Below the pieces are notes generated by a model that saw only the letters and a list, made by a program, of their open reading frames with translations, ran no database searches and was not told the origin of the DNA. Below are positions 1 to 8,401 of a DNA stretch of 64,000 bases, one piece after another; within the stretch, counting starts at the first letter, position 1; each line of letters begins with the position of its first letter. The position numbers and the translations under genes were made by a program. Origin of the DNA: JAUIET01 sp039111475 (GTDB taxonomy: Bacteria; Pseudomonadota; Gammaproteobacteria; Pseudomonadales; JAUIET01); the NCBI GenBank assembly GCA_039111475.1, contig JBCCIP010000004.1:124001-188000 (forward strand), given 5' to 3'.

Positions 1-60
1 CTCCATAGCAGGTTCGACAATAGGTTCTACTGTCTGCGAAAGCCATTCTCTGTTGGTCAT
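1..60 (-). CDS. 5' end of an unidentified protein, cut by the window edge
   Basis: An ATG at 58-60 on the minus strand opens a frame that stays open to the edge (20 residues, starting MTNREWLSQ and containing EPIVEPAME). A GGAG ribosome binding site lies 8 bases upstream. The start lies 49 bp after the stop of the CoA-transferase-like gene, same strand, so it is probably the next gene of that operon. The acidic, proline-containing start is compatible with the amidohydrolase family, where a DPHHHLW metal motif would follow, but that part is outside the window. Function not assigned. Confidence 0.5.
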   Translation of the reverse strand, partial: MTNREWLSQTVEPIVEPAME

Positions 61-109
61 GGGTGTGGCTCCATTTTTCTATGTGACGTTAAGAGTGCCA
101 CGCGATGCC

Positions 110-1348
110 CTATTGGAAGTTCTTGGCGTTTTGTTGAATATGCGAGAGCAGTTGCTCACGAAAGCCGGGGTCCGCAATGTCTACCAGTGCACGCGCCTTC
201 TCCAATGGTGCTTTGTTCGATAGATTGGCTACGCCAAATTCGGTCACCACATAATCTATGTCATGTCGCCCGATTGACACGGGTTGACCAGAGCGAAAAC
301 ACGCGACCACTCTGGAAACAGCGCCGTTCGCCGCCGTTGATGGCAAGGCAATGATGCTCTTTCCACCTTTGCTGTAGCGCGCGCCACGGCAAAAATCGGC
401 AGCGCCACCAACGGCGCTTACTGTGCGATCGGCGACGGTTTCGAGGTTTGCCTGACCGTAAAGATCAACCTGTAAGGCAGAATTGATCGCCACAAATTGG
501 TCAAGTTCTGCCAAAACTCCCGGGTGGTGCGAGCGGGCCACATCGGTAATGACCACATCGTCTCGTTGCGCCAACCACTGATAGAAACCCGCGCTGCCCA
601 GTGCCGTGCAACTGAGGTGTTTTTGCGTCTCGCTCAGCAATCCTGCGTTTGCCATAGACATGAACCCATCACCAAGCAGGCCACTGTGCATGCGAATGTC
701 CTTGATGTCAGACAGTCTTTCCAGCAAGCACGTCGGCACGCGACCCAAGCCAACTTGCAACGTAGAACCATCGTCGATGAGTGTCGCAAGCCACTGCGCA
801 ATGCGTGTCGTCGTGTCATCAACGTCGCCAGCAGAATAGTTCACTAGAGGCCAATCAACCTCAATTGTGTTTGAAAACATCGATAGCGGGAGGCTACTGG
901 CGCCAGAAATAACGGGCATTGAATGGTTGATGACGCCGACAATGTGTTTCGCTTTAGATGCAACGCCGGGGATAAATTCCACCGAGGGGCCCAAAGAGCA
1001 TTGCCCATCGATGTCCGGTGGCGCGACCTGGACCACCAACCAATCAAAAGCTTGTGCGGCCAGGTAGTGTCGCGCGCCAAAATAACTGAGTGGCAGTACT
1101 CTGATCGAATTGGACGTCGTACCTTTTGTTCGAGGAAACAGTGCGATTTCCTGAATTGAGTTGTCTGTGCCAGAAAGAGGTACCGTATTAATACCGGGTA
1201 GAAAGCTGTGAGTAATCTCCAGGCGGGGTAGCTCTGACGCCGCCTTAGACACTGCCTCAACGAGCGGTCTTGGTTCTGTGCTACTGCCCGGCAGAAAGAT
1301 CCGTTCACCTGGAGCAAAGCGTTCCAGCAGTGCGTTAATTGAGATCAT
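110..1348 (-). CDS. Acetyl-CoA hydrolase/transferase family protein (CoA-transferase-like)
   Basis: About 412 residues, with the N- and C-terminal halves of the acetyl-CoA hydrolase/4-hydroxybutyrate CoA-transferase family. Family signs include LQVGLGRVP near residue 198 and the C-terminal YVVTEFGVANL segment. The start chosen is the ATG at 1348 (MISINALLERF), which overlaps the end of the acetoacetyl-CoA synthetase gene by 14 bp; an upstream in-frame ATG at 1405 lies deeper inside that gene. In classical members the loop HTEMFSDG carries the catalytic glutamate that forms the glutamyl-CoA thioester. Here the matching loop reads HSGLLGDG, so that position is glycine (residue 223). The protein may therefore be a CoA hydrolase or a non-classical member. 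It sits in a catabolic operon with a CoA ligase and an SDR, consistent with handling of acyl-CoA intermediates. Confidence 0.8.
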   Translation of the reverse strand: MISINALLERFAPGERIFLPGSSTEPRPLVEAVSKAASELPRLEITHSFLPGINTVPLSGTDNSIQEIALFPRTKGTTSNSIRVLPLSYFGARHYLAAQAFDWLVVQVAPPDIDGQCSLGPSVEFIPGVASKAKHIVGVINHSMPVISGASSLPLSMFSNTIEVDWPLVNYSAGDVDDTTTRIAQWLATLIDDGSTLQVGLGRVPTCLLERLSDIKDIRMHSGLLGDGFMSMANAGLLSETQKHLSCTALGSAGFYQWLAQRDDVVITDVARSHHPGVLAELDQFVAINSALQVDLYGQANLETVADRTVSAVGGAADFCRGARYSKGGKSIIALPSTAANGAVSRVVACFRSGQPVSIGRHDIDYVVTEFGVANLSNKAPLEKARALVDIADPGFREQLLSHIQQNAKNFQ

Positions 1349-3338
1349 GTTGCTCGGCGAATCGTACGAAGAAATCCAGTGTTTGCGGATTGCGACAAGC
1401 ATCACGTTTGACTGCCTTATGCATCACAATGCCCGACAGCAGTTTCTTCACAGGTACTTCCATTTTCTTGCCGGACAATGTGTAAGGCACTTCGCTAATA
1501 GCATGAACCGCATCGGGTACGTGCCGTGGAGAGCAGTTGTGCGCCAAGTTGTCATTGATCTCATTGAGTAAGCGTGAATCCAGCTCATAACCCTGTTCCA
1601 GGCAGACAAAAAGAGGCATGTAGAACCGTGCGCCAGCAAGTTCGAGGTTGATGATCAAGCTGTCGGAAATGCCGTCGATCGCTTCCACTGTGCGATAAAT
1701 TTCTGAAGTACCAACGCGAATGCCATGGCGGTTCAAGGTTGCATCTGAGCGCCCAGAAATCAGGCATCGCCCATCGCTGGCAAATGTGATGAGATCACCT
1801 TGTCGCCAAAAATCCGCGAACAGGCTGAAGTAGCTGTCACGATACTGCTTGTGCTGAGTGTCGTTGAGTAAGAACACCGGCATGGAAGGCATCGGTTGGC
1901 GAATCACCATCTCGCCGTATTCATCCAATAGAACGTGCCCTTCATCATCAACAGCACACACATCCACTCCCAATCCAGGCGCCTGAATGTCGCCTGCACG
2001 CACAGGCAAGGTTGGTACGCCGCCCACAAATGCGGCTGCCACATCCGTGCCTCCACTCATTGAAAACACATGCAGGTCAGCATGCAGATTCTGATAGAAC
2101 CATTGAAACGTTTCCGGCGAGGCCGGCGAGCCGGTCAGCGACACTGTGCGCACCGACGTTAAATCCAACTGTGGGTCTGGATGATATTGTTTGGCAATCA
2201 GGCCGTTGACGTAAGTGGGTGAGGCACCAAAGTATGTAACCTTGTATTTGGCCGCAAGGTCCAGCAAACAAGAGGGGCCGGGCCAGCCAGGGTTGCCATC
2301 ATAAACAACAATCGCACCGCCCGTGATCAATCCACCAACGAGAAGATTGAACATCGTCCAGCCCGTCGTTGTAAAAAAGAACTTGACGCTATTGTGATCA
2401 AGGCCATCGTGCAGGTGCGCGCTTTTCAAAAACTCAAGCAGCACACCGCCGTGGCTGTGAACAATGCCTTTTGGAGGACCGGTTGTGCCTGACGTGTAAA
2501 GAACCCAAAGTGGATGGGAGAACGAAACCTGGCAGTATTTGAAGTCTGGATAGTGCATAGACCCTTCGGCCATCATGGTGTGCCAGTTAAGCAGCTCACA
2601 CGCTGACGGAATCTGTATGTCGTCAAACGCAGTTGGGTTAGGCCATGGTAAAACGACCACCTGGTGCAGCGTGTGCAGCTCCGAAATCAGGCGTTGTACG
2701 TCGTCGCTTCGGTCGTGGTGTTTGCCTCCGTAGCGATACTCGCTCACTGTGATCAGCACGCGTGGCCGAACCTGGGTGAAACGCTCAATCACGCTGTCAC
2801 TGCCGAAATCCGGCGAACAACTGGACCAAACCGCACCAATGGCGGTTGTGGCAAGCAGAGCGACTACAGCCTCACACGAGATGGGCAGATAGGCACAGAC
2901 ATGGTCGCCAGCTTGCACACCGGCTTGGCGCAGATTAGTTGCCAGTACGGCTACCTGCCGGCGAAGCTCGGCGCGCGTTAATTGGCGTTCGCCTACGGCT
3001 TCCGAGTCGGCGAAAACGGCCACTTGTTCGGCCGTTCCTTGATTCAGCAGGTACTCGGCGAAATTCAGTTCAACATCGGGAAACCAGTCGGCACCCGGCA
3101 TCTCCGCGTTGGGCAAAATTCTTGAGTAATCGCCGGCTGGAAACACCTTGTAATAAACCACAATGGCTGCCCAGAAAGCGGGCACATCATCAATAGACCA
3201 CTGCCACAGATCCTGGTAACTGTTCAGTTCCAGAGCGTATTCTTGATTAAGCCAATGTCTGAATTGGGTGACAGCGGCGGCTTCCACTTGCGCGCATGAG
3301 GGTTGCCAGAGCAGATCTCCTTGTTCGGCGCTGTTCAC
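1335..3338 (-). CDS. Acetoacetyl-CoA synthetase (acetoacetate-CoA ligase)
   Basis: 667 residues, the usual length for acetoacetate-CoA ligase, an ANL-superfamily adenylating enzyme making acetoacetyl-CoA from acetoacetate, ATP and CoA in the cytosol. Seen: N-terminal ACAS-type region (LWQWSIDDVPAFW), the phosphate-binding loop YTSGTTGPPKG at residues 281-291, the GRSDATLNRHGIRVG segment of the C-terminal lid and the late LSGKKMEVPVKK motif with the catalytic lysine. It lies 3 bp after the SDR gene and overlaps the CoA-transferase-like gene downstream, so the three are probably co-transcribed. The operon would feed C4 units from ketone or side-chain degradation into central metabolism or polyhydroxybutyrate. 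An aryl/alkyl short-chain acyl-CoA ligase of the same family is possible but less likely. Confidence 0.88.
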   Translation of the reverse strand: MNSAEQGDLLWQPSCAQVEAAAVTQFRHWLNQEYALELNSYQDLWQWSIDDVPAFWAAIVVYYKVFPAGDYSRILPNAEMPGADWFPDVELNFAEYLLNQGTAEQVAVFADSEAVGERQLTRAELRRQVAVLATNLRQAGVQAGDHVCAYLPISCEAVVALLATTAIGAVWSSCSPDFGSDSVIERFTQVRPRVLITVSEYRYGGKHHDRSDDVQRLISELHTLHQVVVLPWPNPTAFDDIQIPSACELLNWHTMMAEGSMHYPDFKYCQVSFSHPLWVLYTSGTTGPPKGIVHSHGGVLLEFLKSAHLHDGLDHNSVKFFFTTTGWTMFNLLVGGLITGGAIVVYDGNPGWPGPSCLLDLAAKYKVTYFGASPTYVNGLIAKQYHPDPQLDLTSVRTVSLTGSPASPETFQWFYQNLHADLHVFSMSGGTDVAAAFVGGVPTLPVRAGDIQAPGLGVDVCAVDDEGHVLLDEYGEMVIRQPMPSMPVFLLNDTQHKQYRDSYFSLFADFWRQGDLITFASDGRCLISGRSDATLNRHGIRVGTSEIYRTVEAIDGISDSLIINLELAGARFYMPLFVCLEQGYELDSRLLNEINDNLAHNCSPRHVPDAVHAISEVPYTLSGKKMEVPVKKLLSGIVMHKAVKRDACRNPQTLDFFVRFAEQHDLN

Positions 3339-3341
3339 AAT

Positions 3342-4184
3342 CTACTGCTTATTCTGCAAGGCGGTAGCGAAACCGGCCTGCATCTTTGCCAGCGTATTTT
3401 CAACGTTACCGGCAGTTTCGCCACCGTCTATTCGAAGGTCAATGCCGGTGATTTGGGCGGCGAGATCACTGGCCAGGAATACGGCGGCATTGGCGATATC
3501 CTCAGGAAGGCCGATGCGCCCTAGCGGCATTCGGCCGCGCATGCACTCCATACTCACGTCCATCAATGCCGCTAATTGCTCTTCTGGAACATTGTCCATT
3601 GCCGCACTCATGGCGGTTTTGGTGGGGCCAGGGGAAATGGTGTTCACTCGAATTCCATGCGGTCCCAACTCTATGGCCAGCGAACGCGTCATACCAATGA
3701 CGCCGGCTTTTGCCGCGCGATAGGGCACAATCCCATAGCCGCCATACAGCGCGGAGGTAGACGCTGTGGTTAATATGCAGCCGCCACCATTGTTTGCCAT
3801 GTAGGCACCGGCAAAGCGCGCGCCTAGCATTGGACCTAGTAAGTCGACTGCAATGGTGCGCTCAAACGTCGAAAAATCCTCATCAAGAAAGTTGCCCTGC
3901 GGTTCACCCATAACGCCCGCATTGCTGAACAGAATATCCAGCTGACCAAAGTGGGCTACTGTTTCATCGACAAGTGCTTCCATTTCTCCGGCCTTAGACA
4001 CATCCGTGCGCCGGTAATACGCTGCGCTGCCCAGGTTTTGTGTCAGTTCCTTCGCTGCCTGATCCAGGATATCGGCAATAACAACGCGCGCGCCTTGTTC
4101 TACGAATTTTTGTACGCACGCGGCGCCAATGCCTTGCGCGCCGCCGGTAATAATGGCCACTTTGCCGTCTAATTGTCCTGCCAT
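3342..4184 (-). CDS. SDR family NAD(P)-dependent oxidoreductase
   Basis: 280 residues, classical short-chain dehydrogenase/reductase. Seen: cofactor motif TGGAQGIG at residues 13-20, NAG at 88-90, catalytic serine in ASTSALYG near 142 and the YRAAK active site (Tyr155, Lys159). The family oxidises or reduces secondary alcohols and ketones with NAD(P); the substrate cannot be read from sequence. The ATG at 4184 has a GGAG site shortly upstream. The gene follows the luciferase-like monooxygenase gene by 20 bp and precedes the acetoacetyl-CoA synthetase by 3 bp, which suggests a step in the same catabolic route, such as hydroxy-acid or hydroxysteroid oxidation. Confidence 0.88.
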   Translation of the reverse strand: MAGQLDGKVAIITGGAQGIGAACVQKFVEQGARVVIADILDQAAKELTQNLGSAAYYRRTDVSKAGEMEALVDETVAHFGQLDILFSNAGVMGEPQGNFLDEDFSTFERTIAVDLLGPMLGARFAGAYMANNGGGCILTTASTSALYGGYGIVPYRAAKAGVIGMTRSLAIELGPHGIRVNTISPGPTKTAMSAAMDNVPEEQLAALMDVSMECMRGRMPLGRIGLPEDIANAAVFLASDLAAQITGIDLRIDGGETAGNVENTLAKMQAGFATALQNKQ

Positions 4185-4204
4185 TTTGAGTCTGCTCCTC
4201 AGAA

Positions 4205-5290
4205 TTAAGATGCTGTTTGATTTGGCCCGAGTAACCCTGACGGCACGGCCTGCAGTTTTTGCCGCACATCGGGCAACACACTGCGCGACAGCAGTTCCAC
4301 TCGGCGAAGTGCGGACGCAGCATGCTCACCAGGAAAACGACCCCAGAAATGAATGTCTTTGGTCTGAGGATATCGACACACTTGTTGGTACACGGCGTCC
4401 GACATTTGTTCAGGCGTCAGGAAGCGGTAAAAGCCTAATTCGATGGCTTGCTCCGCAGTTTGGATAATGCTGCCGGGAAATGCACCCATGGATTGGTAGC
4501 TTCGCATTTGTCTCAGCAGGCACGGGCCCAGTTCCGTTCGCGCGCGTTCGGGTGCTTCACACACTATGTCCCAGCATCCGCAAAAAATAGCCGCTTGATC
4601 AGAGCGCTGTCCCGCCGCGGCCAGCGACTGAAGATAGTGATCTTGGCCGATACCCCCCGAATCCAGAAAACCGTCGGCCAGGCGTGCAGCGCGCTCTATT
4701 GCCACCGGAGCCACCGCACCCATTAGCAAACGAGGAGGCCGCTCGGGAATAGGGCGCACCATAAGCTCGTTTACAGTAAAACGCTTACCCTTCAGATTCA
4801 CTGGCTGACCGGACCAAGCTTGTCGAATTATGGAGATACCTTCTTCCATTAGACTGGGTCTGTGCTTCAAGTTTCGCCCAAATACGGCGTATTCACGCTC
4901 TACATAGCCAGCACCCACGCCCAGATCGAAGCGGCCTTCGGTAAGCAGCGACAAAGTAGCCGCGTCTTCCGCTAAACGCACTGGATCATACAACGGCAGC
5001 AGCGCCAGATTAGTGCCAATTCGCAGGCGCTTTGTTGCCGCGCCAATCGCCGCAGCAATCACCAGCGGTGATGGCGTGTAACCATCTGTCTGAAAGTGGT
5101 GCTCGGTAAGCCAGATCGAATCGAAGCCCAAGGCTTCGGCGGCAATAATGTGTTCCAGATGGTCTTTGTAAGACTGCTCCCTGGACACAGAGGTATTGCA
5201 GGAATATCGAAAATCGTACCAGAGGCCGAAGTTAGGGACTGTGAGCATTCCGTATGCGAGCCTGTCGCTGCTGTATGCAGAAATTGACAA
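4205..5290 (-). CDS. LLM-class (luciferase-like) flavin-dependent monooxygenase
   Basis: 361 residues with the bacterial luciferase-like TIM-barrel pattern: AEALGFDSIWLTEHHF (residues 51-66), the RLRIGTNLALLPLYDPVRLAED segment (strand followed by helix) and the FDLGVGAGY loop. Such enzymes use reduced FMN or F420 to oxygenate or oxidise aldehydes, ketones and alkanesulfonates. It is the first gene of a minus-strand operon (LLM, SDR, acetoacetyl-CoA synthetase, CoA-transferase-like). It is transcribed divergently from a P450 across a 123-bp region that contains two palindromic operators. No dedicated flavin reductase is visible nearby. The substrate is unknown. Confidence 0.85.
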   Translation of the reverse strand: MSISAYSSDRLAYGMLTVPNFGLWYDFRYSCNTSVSREQSYKDHLEHIIAAEALGFDSIWLTEHHFQTDGYTPSPLVIAAAIGAATKRLRIGTNLALLPLYDPVRLAEDAATLSLLTEGRFDLGVGAGYVEREYAVFGRNLKHRPSLMEEGISIIRQAWSGQPVNLKGKRFTVNELMVRPIPERPPRLLMGAVAPVAIERAARLADGFLDSGGIGQDHYLQSLAAAGQRSDQAAIFCGCWDIVCEAPERARTELGPCLLRQMRSYQSMGAFPGSIIQTAEQAIELGFYRFLTPEQMSDAVYQQVCRYPQTKDIHFWGRFPGEHAASALRRVELLSRSVLPDVRQKLQAVPSGLLGPNQTAS

Positions 5291-5302
5291 GTATCGTAAT
5301 AA

Positions 5303-5316
5303 ACAACACGTGTTGT
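5303..5316. promoter_or_regulatory. Palindromic operator A1 (LLM/P450 divergent promoter)
   Basis: ACAACACGTGTTGT is a perfect 14-bp inverted repeat 13 bp upstream of the LLM monooxygenase start. Its core resembles the palindromes at 5383, 10112 and 32805. It is probably a binding site for a dimeric repressor, with the TetR family the first guess. The regulator is not encoded in this window. Confidence 0.6.
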
Positions 5317-5382
5317 GTCAAAGGAAAGATCAGCGTGTACTATATTAGATACTACTTGCTTTAAATAACGTATATCTTTAAT

Positions 5383-5398
5383 ATAGACATGTGTCTAT
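5383..5398. promoter_or_regulatory. Palindromic operator A2 (LLM/P450 divergent promoter)
   Basis: ATAGACATGTGTCTAT has 7-bp arms around a 2-bp centre and lies 15 bp upstream of the P450 start, where it would cover the start of transcription or the ribosome binding region. It shares length and arms with the site at 32806-32821, which differs only in the four central bases. Confidence 0.62.
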
Positions 5399-5413
5399 TA
5401 TTAGAGCGCCGAG

Positions 5414-6637
5414 ATGACCATAGCCACAGACTTTAATCCGGTCGGCATGTCCTTCGACGATGTCTACAATGCGCTTAAAAACATGCGTGAAGAACAAGCG
5501 ATCTTTTTTTCGGAGCCGCTGCAGGCGTGGGTGGTGACACGTTACGACGACATCAGAGCCATGCTGGATAACCCCGCGTTCACTGTTGAAGGCACCCTAC
5601 AGGGGTTTAACTACGACGCCGAAACGGAGGCCATTCTCTCGTCTGGTATTAACTGGAATGAAACCGCGCACATTGCCGGCGCGGAAGGCGAAGAACACGC
5701 AAGGCTTAAGAAAATTCTGCTGCCCATTCTTAATCCACGACGACTGCGAGCTCTGGAGCCCGTGGTTCGCGAACTCGCTATTGAGCTGATTGAACGCTTT
5801 CGCGGAGACGGCCACTGCGAGTTTATGTCGGCATTCGCTTATTTGCTGCCAATCTACACGGTCTTTCGGTTTATTGGCTTTGATTCGGCGGAAGATGATC
5901 TGGATCAACTGGCGCGCTGGAGCGGGAACACGTTCAAGATCTGGCTCACACCGATGGCGCCAGAGGAGCAAAAACAATGCGCCCGCGACGCGGTTGATTA
6001 TCAAAATTATATTCGTCGCAAGATCAACGACAGACGAAAGAACCCACGCGATGATCTGATGACTGAGATGGTGCTGGCGATGGACCGCGGCGATATTGAC
6101 ATCAGTGAGGACGAATTGGTGCTCATGTATATCTTCACGTTTATCGGTGCAGGACATGAGACCACTATGGCGCAACTCGGCAACAGCGTTTATCAACTGC
6201 TGCGCAAGAGAGATCGCTGGGAGAATCTTACATCACAACCTGATGATATTCTTGATATTGTCGAGGAAACCATTCGCTACGACGGCTCTGTACTGGGGTG
6301 GTACCGACGGGTTGGTCAGGACACGGACTTTCTAGGTCAACAACTCAATAAAGGTGATTTTGTGGTGATGGCTTTTGGTTCAGGCAACCATGACCCAAGC
6401 CAATTTTCTGAACCTGAAAATTATTGCCCGATTCGACAACACAGAAAACGTCCACTGACCTTTAGCCAGGGTCGGCATTTTTGCCTTGGAGCTCCCTTGG
6501 CACGGATTGAAGTCAAAGTGGCGCTGGAAGAGCTGTCGCAACGACTGCCTCAACTCCGACTAACCGCGGACCAATCAATCAAGCTCGCCCCATCCGTGGC
6601 GACCAGGGTGATTGAACGTTTGGAGCTGCAATGGTGA
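5414..6637 (+). CDS. Cytochrome P450
   Basis: 407 residues, a soluble bacterial class I P450. Seen: I-helix oxygen-binding motif AGHETT at residues 246-251, the K-helix ExxR pair (Glu285, Arg288, in EETIRY) and the haem loop FSQGRHFCLG at 350-359 with Cys357 as the iron ligand. It would hydroxylate a hydrophobic substrate using electrons from a ferredoxin and reductase, which are not encoded nearby. The gene is followed closely by a VOC protein and an MDR reductase on the same strand and is divergent from the LLM monooxygenase. Context suggests terpene, steroid or fatty-acid catabolism, but the CYP family could not be fixed from sequence alone. Confidence 0.93.
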   Translation: MTIATDFNPVGMSFDDVYNALKNMREEQAIFFSEPLQAWVVTRYDDIRAMLDNPAFTVEGTLQGFNYDAETEAILSSGINWNETAHIAGAEGEEHARLKKILLPILNPRRLRALEPVVRELAIELIERFRGDGHCEFMSAFAYLLPIYTVFRFIGFDSAEDDLDQLARWSGNTFKIWLTPMAPEEQKQCARDAVDYQNYIRRKINDRRKNPRDDLMTEMVLAMDRGDIDISEDELVLMYIFTFIGAGHETTMAQLGNSVYQLLRKRDRWENLTSQPDDILDIVEETIRYDGSVLGWYRRVGQDTDFLGQQLNKGDFVVMAFGSGNHDPSQFSEPENYCPIRQHRKRPLTFSQGRHFCLGAPLARIEVKVALEELSQRLPQLRLTADQSIKLAPSVATRVIERLELQW

Positions 6638-6670
6638 GATAGGCGAGATACAGCTAACTGAGGCTTTCGT

Positions 6671-7114
6671 ATGATTCTTGGCATCTACCACATCAATATT
6701 AACGTGACCGATTTGCAGCGATCGATTGAGTTTTACGGTTTGCTGGGATTTAAGGTAGTCGATAGTTTTAATGAGCAAGGCACGCCGGGGCTGGATCGTG
6801 GTCTGGGCTTTGACTTCACCAATACAAAAGCGAGTTTTCTCGCCCTTGGAACAAACCCTCGCGAGACGGTTCTAGATCTTGTGCAGTGGATTGAGCCAGA
6901 AGCATCAAAACCGCCGATTGAATTGAATCAAATAGGTATGCCACGACTTTGTCTGCGAGTAAAAGATCTGGATGGTGAAGTGGAACGACTCAGAAAGCAT
7001 GACGTGGAGTTCGTTTCTGAACCACAGACCATAGACACGCTTGCGCGCAATCCAAGATTCGTGCTGTTTCGCGACCCCGATGGAGTTGTTATCGAACTGG
7101 TTGAGCTTTATTAA
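6671..7114 (+). CDS. VOC family protein (glyoxalase/bleomycin-resistance/dioxygenase fold)
   Basis: 147 residues with two beta-alpha-beta-beta-beta modules: an N-terminal YHININVTDLQRSIEFY and a C-terminal LFRDPDGVVIELVELY. The His in the first strand and the Glu in IELVE are typical VOC metal ligands. A GAGG ribosome binding site precedes the ATG. It starts 33 bp after the P450, so the two are likely co-transcribed. VOC proteins of this size include isomerases, epimerases, lyases and extradiol-type enzymes; the reaction here is unknown. Confidence 0.82.
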   Translation: MILGIYHININVTDLQRSIEFYGLLGFKVVDSFNEQGTPGLDRGLGFDFTNTKASFLALGTNPRETVLDLVQWIEPEASKPPIELNQIGMPRLCLRVKDLDGEVERLRKHDVEFVSEPQTIDTLARNPRFVLFRDPDGVVIELVELY

Positions 7115-7178
7115 GACAATTAATTTCATAGACAGCGCATACATTTAGTGAAGCAAAGCGAATCCAACAGGGGGTTAC

Positions 7179-8309
7179 ATGGTACAAACGCACCGCTCAC
7201 GCCAACTTGAGAGCTTGGTAAAAACCGACGGCACTTTGCAGCTGTCGATTGGTTCTACAGAGGTGCCAGAACCCAAACAAAATGAAGTGCTGGTGCGAAT
7301 TGAGGCGGCACCCATAAACCCGACCGATCTTGCGGTGTTGCTGGCATCTGCTGACCTAGCCAGCCTTGAAGCAGTCGAGGGTGATAATGGCGTAGTTGTT
7401 CAGGCCAGCATTCCGAGCAGAATTCTTAAGCTACACGCCCGACGAGTTAACAAGCCTTTGGTTGCTGGATTTGAAGGCGCTGGCACTGTGGTGGCAGCGG
7501 GTGAGTCTGATCAAGCACAAGCGCTGCTGGGCAAAGTAGTGGCTATGACCGGCGGTGCGATGTTCAGTGAATACCGCTGCGTACCTGTTGCGGATCTAAT
7601 GATCATGAACCCGGGTACGACAGCAGCGCAAGCGGCCTCCAGTATTGTCAACCCCATGACCGCACTTGGTTTTATAGAGACGCTGCGCAAGGAAGGTCAC
7701 ACCGCTATGGTTCACACGGCGGCGGCTTCCAACCTGGGGCAGATGTTAATCAGGTTGTGTCACCAGCAGGATATTGCGCTAGTGAATATTGTACGCAGCC
7801 CTGAGCAGCGCACCCTGTTGAAAAATCAGGGTGCTGAATTCGTTATTGATTCCAGTGATCAAGATTTTCGTCGCGACCTAACCGATGCTTTGGCAACAAC
7901 AGGTGCAACGCTAGCCTTTGACGCCGTGGGTGGTGGTCGCTTGGGTAACACAGTGCTTAGCTGTATGGAGCGTGCTGCGGCTAAAAATGAACCCACCAGC
8001 CATTATGGGACTGATTTATTTAAACAACTCTACATTTATGGGCGCCTGGATCTTGCACCGACTGAACTCACCGCAGCCTATGGATTTGCATGGAATGTTG
8101 GGGGTTGGTTGATGGGGCATTTTCTGCGTCGCACTGATCCCAAGCGTGTTAAGCAGTTGCAACAAAAAATCACTGATGAGATAAGCACAACGTTTGCGAG
8201 TCACTATGCGGCTGAGGCATCGTTCGAGCAAGTATTGCAAACGGATGCCATCAGGCTTTACAGCGCGTTATCAACTGGCAACAAGTATCTACTAAACCCA
8301 AGCGCATAA
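7179..8309 (+). CDS. Zinc-free MDR-type NAD(P)H-dependent oxidoreductase (quinone oxidoreductase/enoyl reductase-like)
   Basis: 376 residues. The N-terminal GroES-like domain contains EVLVRIEAAPINPTDLAVL, typical of quinone oxidoreductase and enoyl reductase types. The coenzyme domain contains HTAAASNLGQMLIRLC and a later FDAVGGG loop. The catalytic and structural zinc cysteines of alcohol dehydrogenases are absent. A strong CAGGGGG-type ribosome binding site precedes the ATG. It is the last gene of the P450-VOC-MDR unit and ends facing the KstD-like gene. It probably reduces an activated double bond or quinone in the pathway. Confidence 0.85.
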   Translation: MVQTHRSRQLESLVKTDGTLQLSIGSTEVPEPKQNEVLVRIEAAPINPTDLAVLLASADLASLEAVEGDNGVVVQASIPSRILKLHARRVNKPLVAGFEGAGTVVAAGESDQAQALLGKVVAMTGGAMFSEYRCVPVADLMIMNPGTTAAQAASSIVNPMTALGFIETLRKEGHTAMVHTAAASNLGQMLIRLCHQQDIALVNIVRSPEQRTLLKNQGAEFVIDSSDQDFRRDLTDALATTGATLAFDAVGGGRLGNTVLSCMERAAAKNEPTSHYGTDLFKQLYIYGRLDLAPTELTAAYGFAWNVGGWLMGHFLRRTDPKRVKQLQQKITDEISTTFASHYAAEASFEQVLQTDAIRLYSALSTGNKYLLNPSA

Positions 8310-8401
8310 AGTCTGTGCTTTTGTGGCTTTCTAGCGTTTTACCCGCTGAGATCTGGCCGTGTTGCCGCCGGCATAAAGCCACTGACTGAATAAGCGAACT
8401 G

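Noticed and set aside
497..1317. Several plus- and minus-strand frames of 60-157 codons inside the CoA-transferase-like gene
   Set aside because: They lie wholly within a gene with clear family motifs and show no domains; they are frames opened by codon bias.
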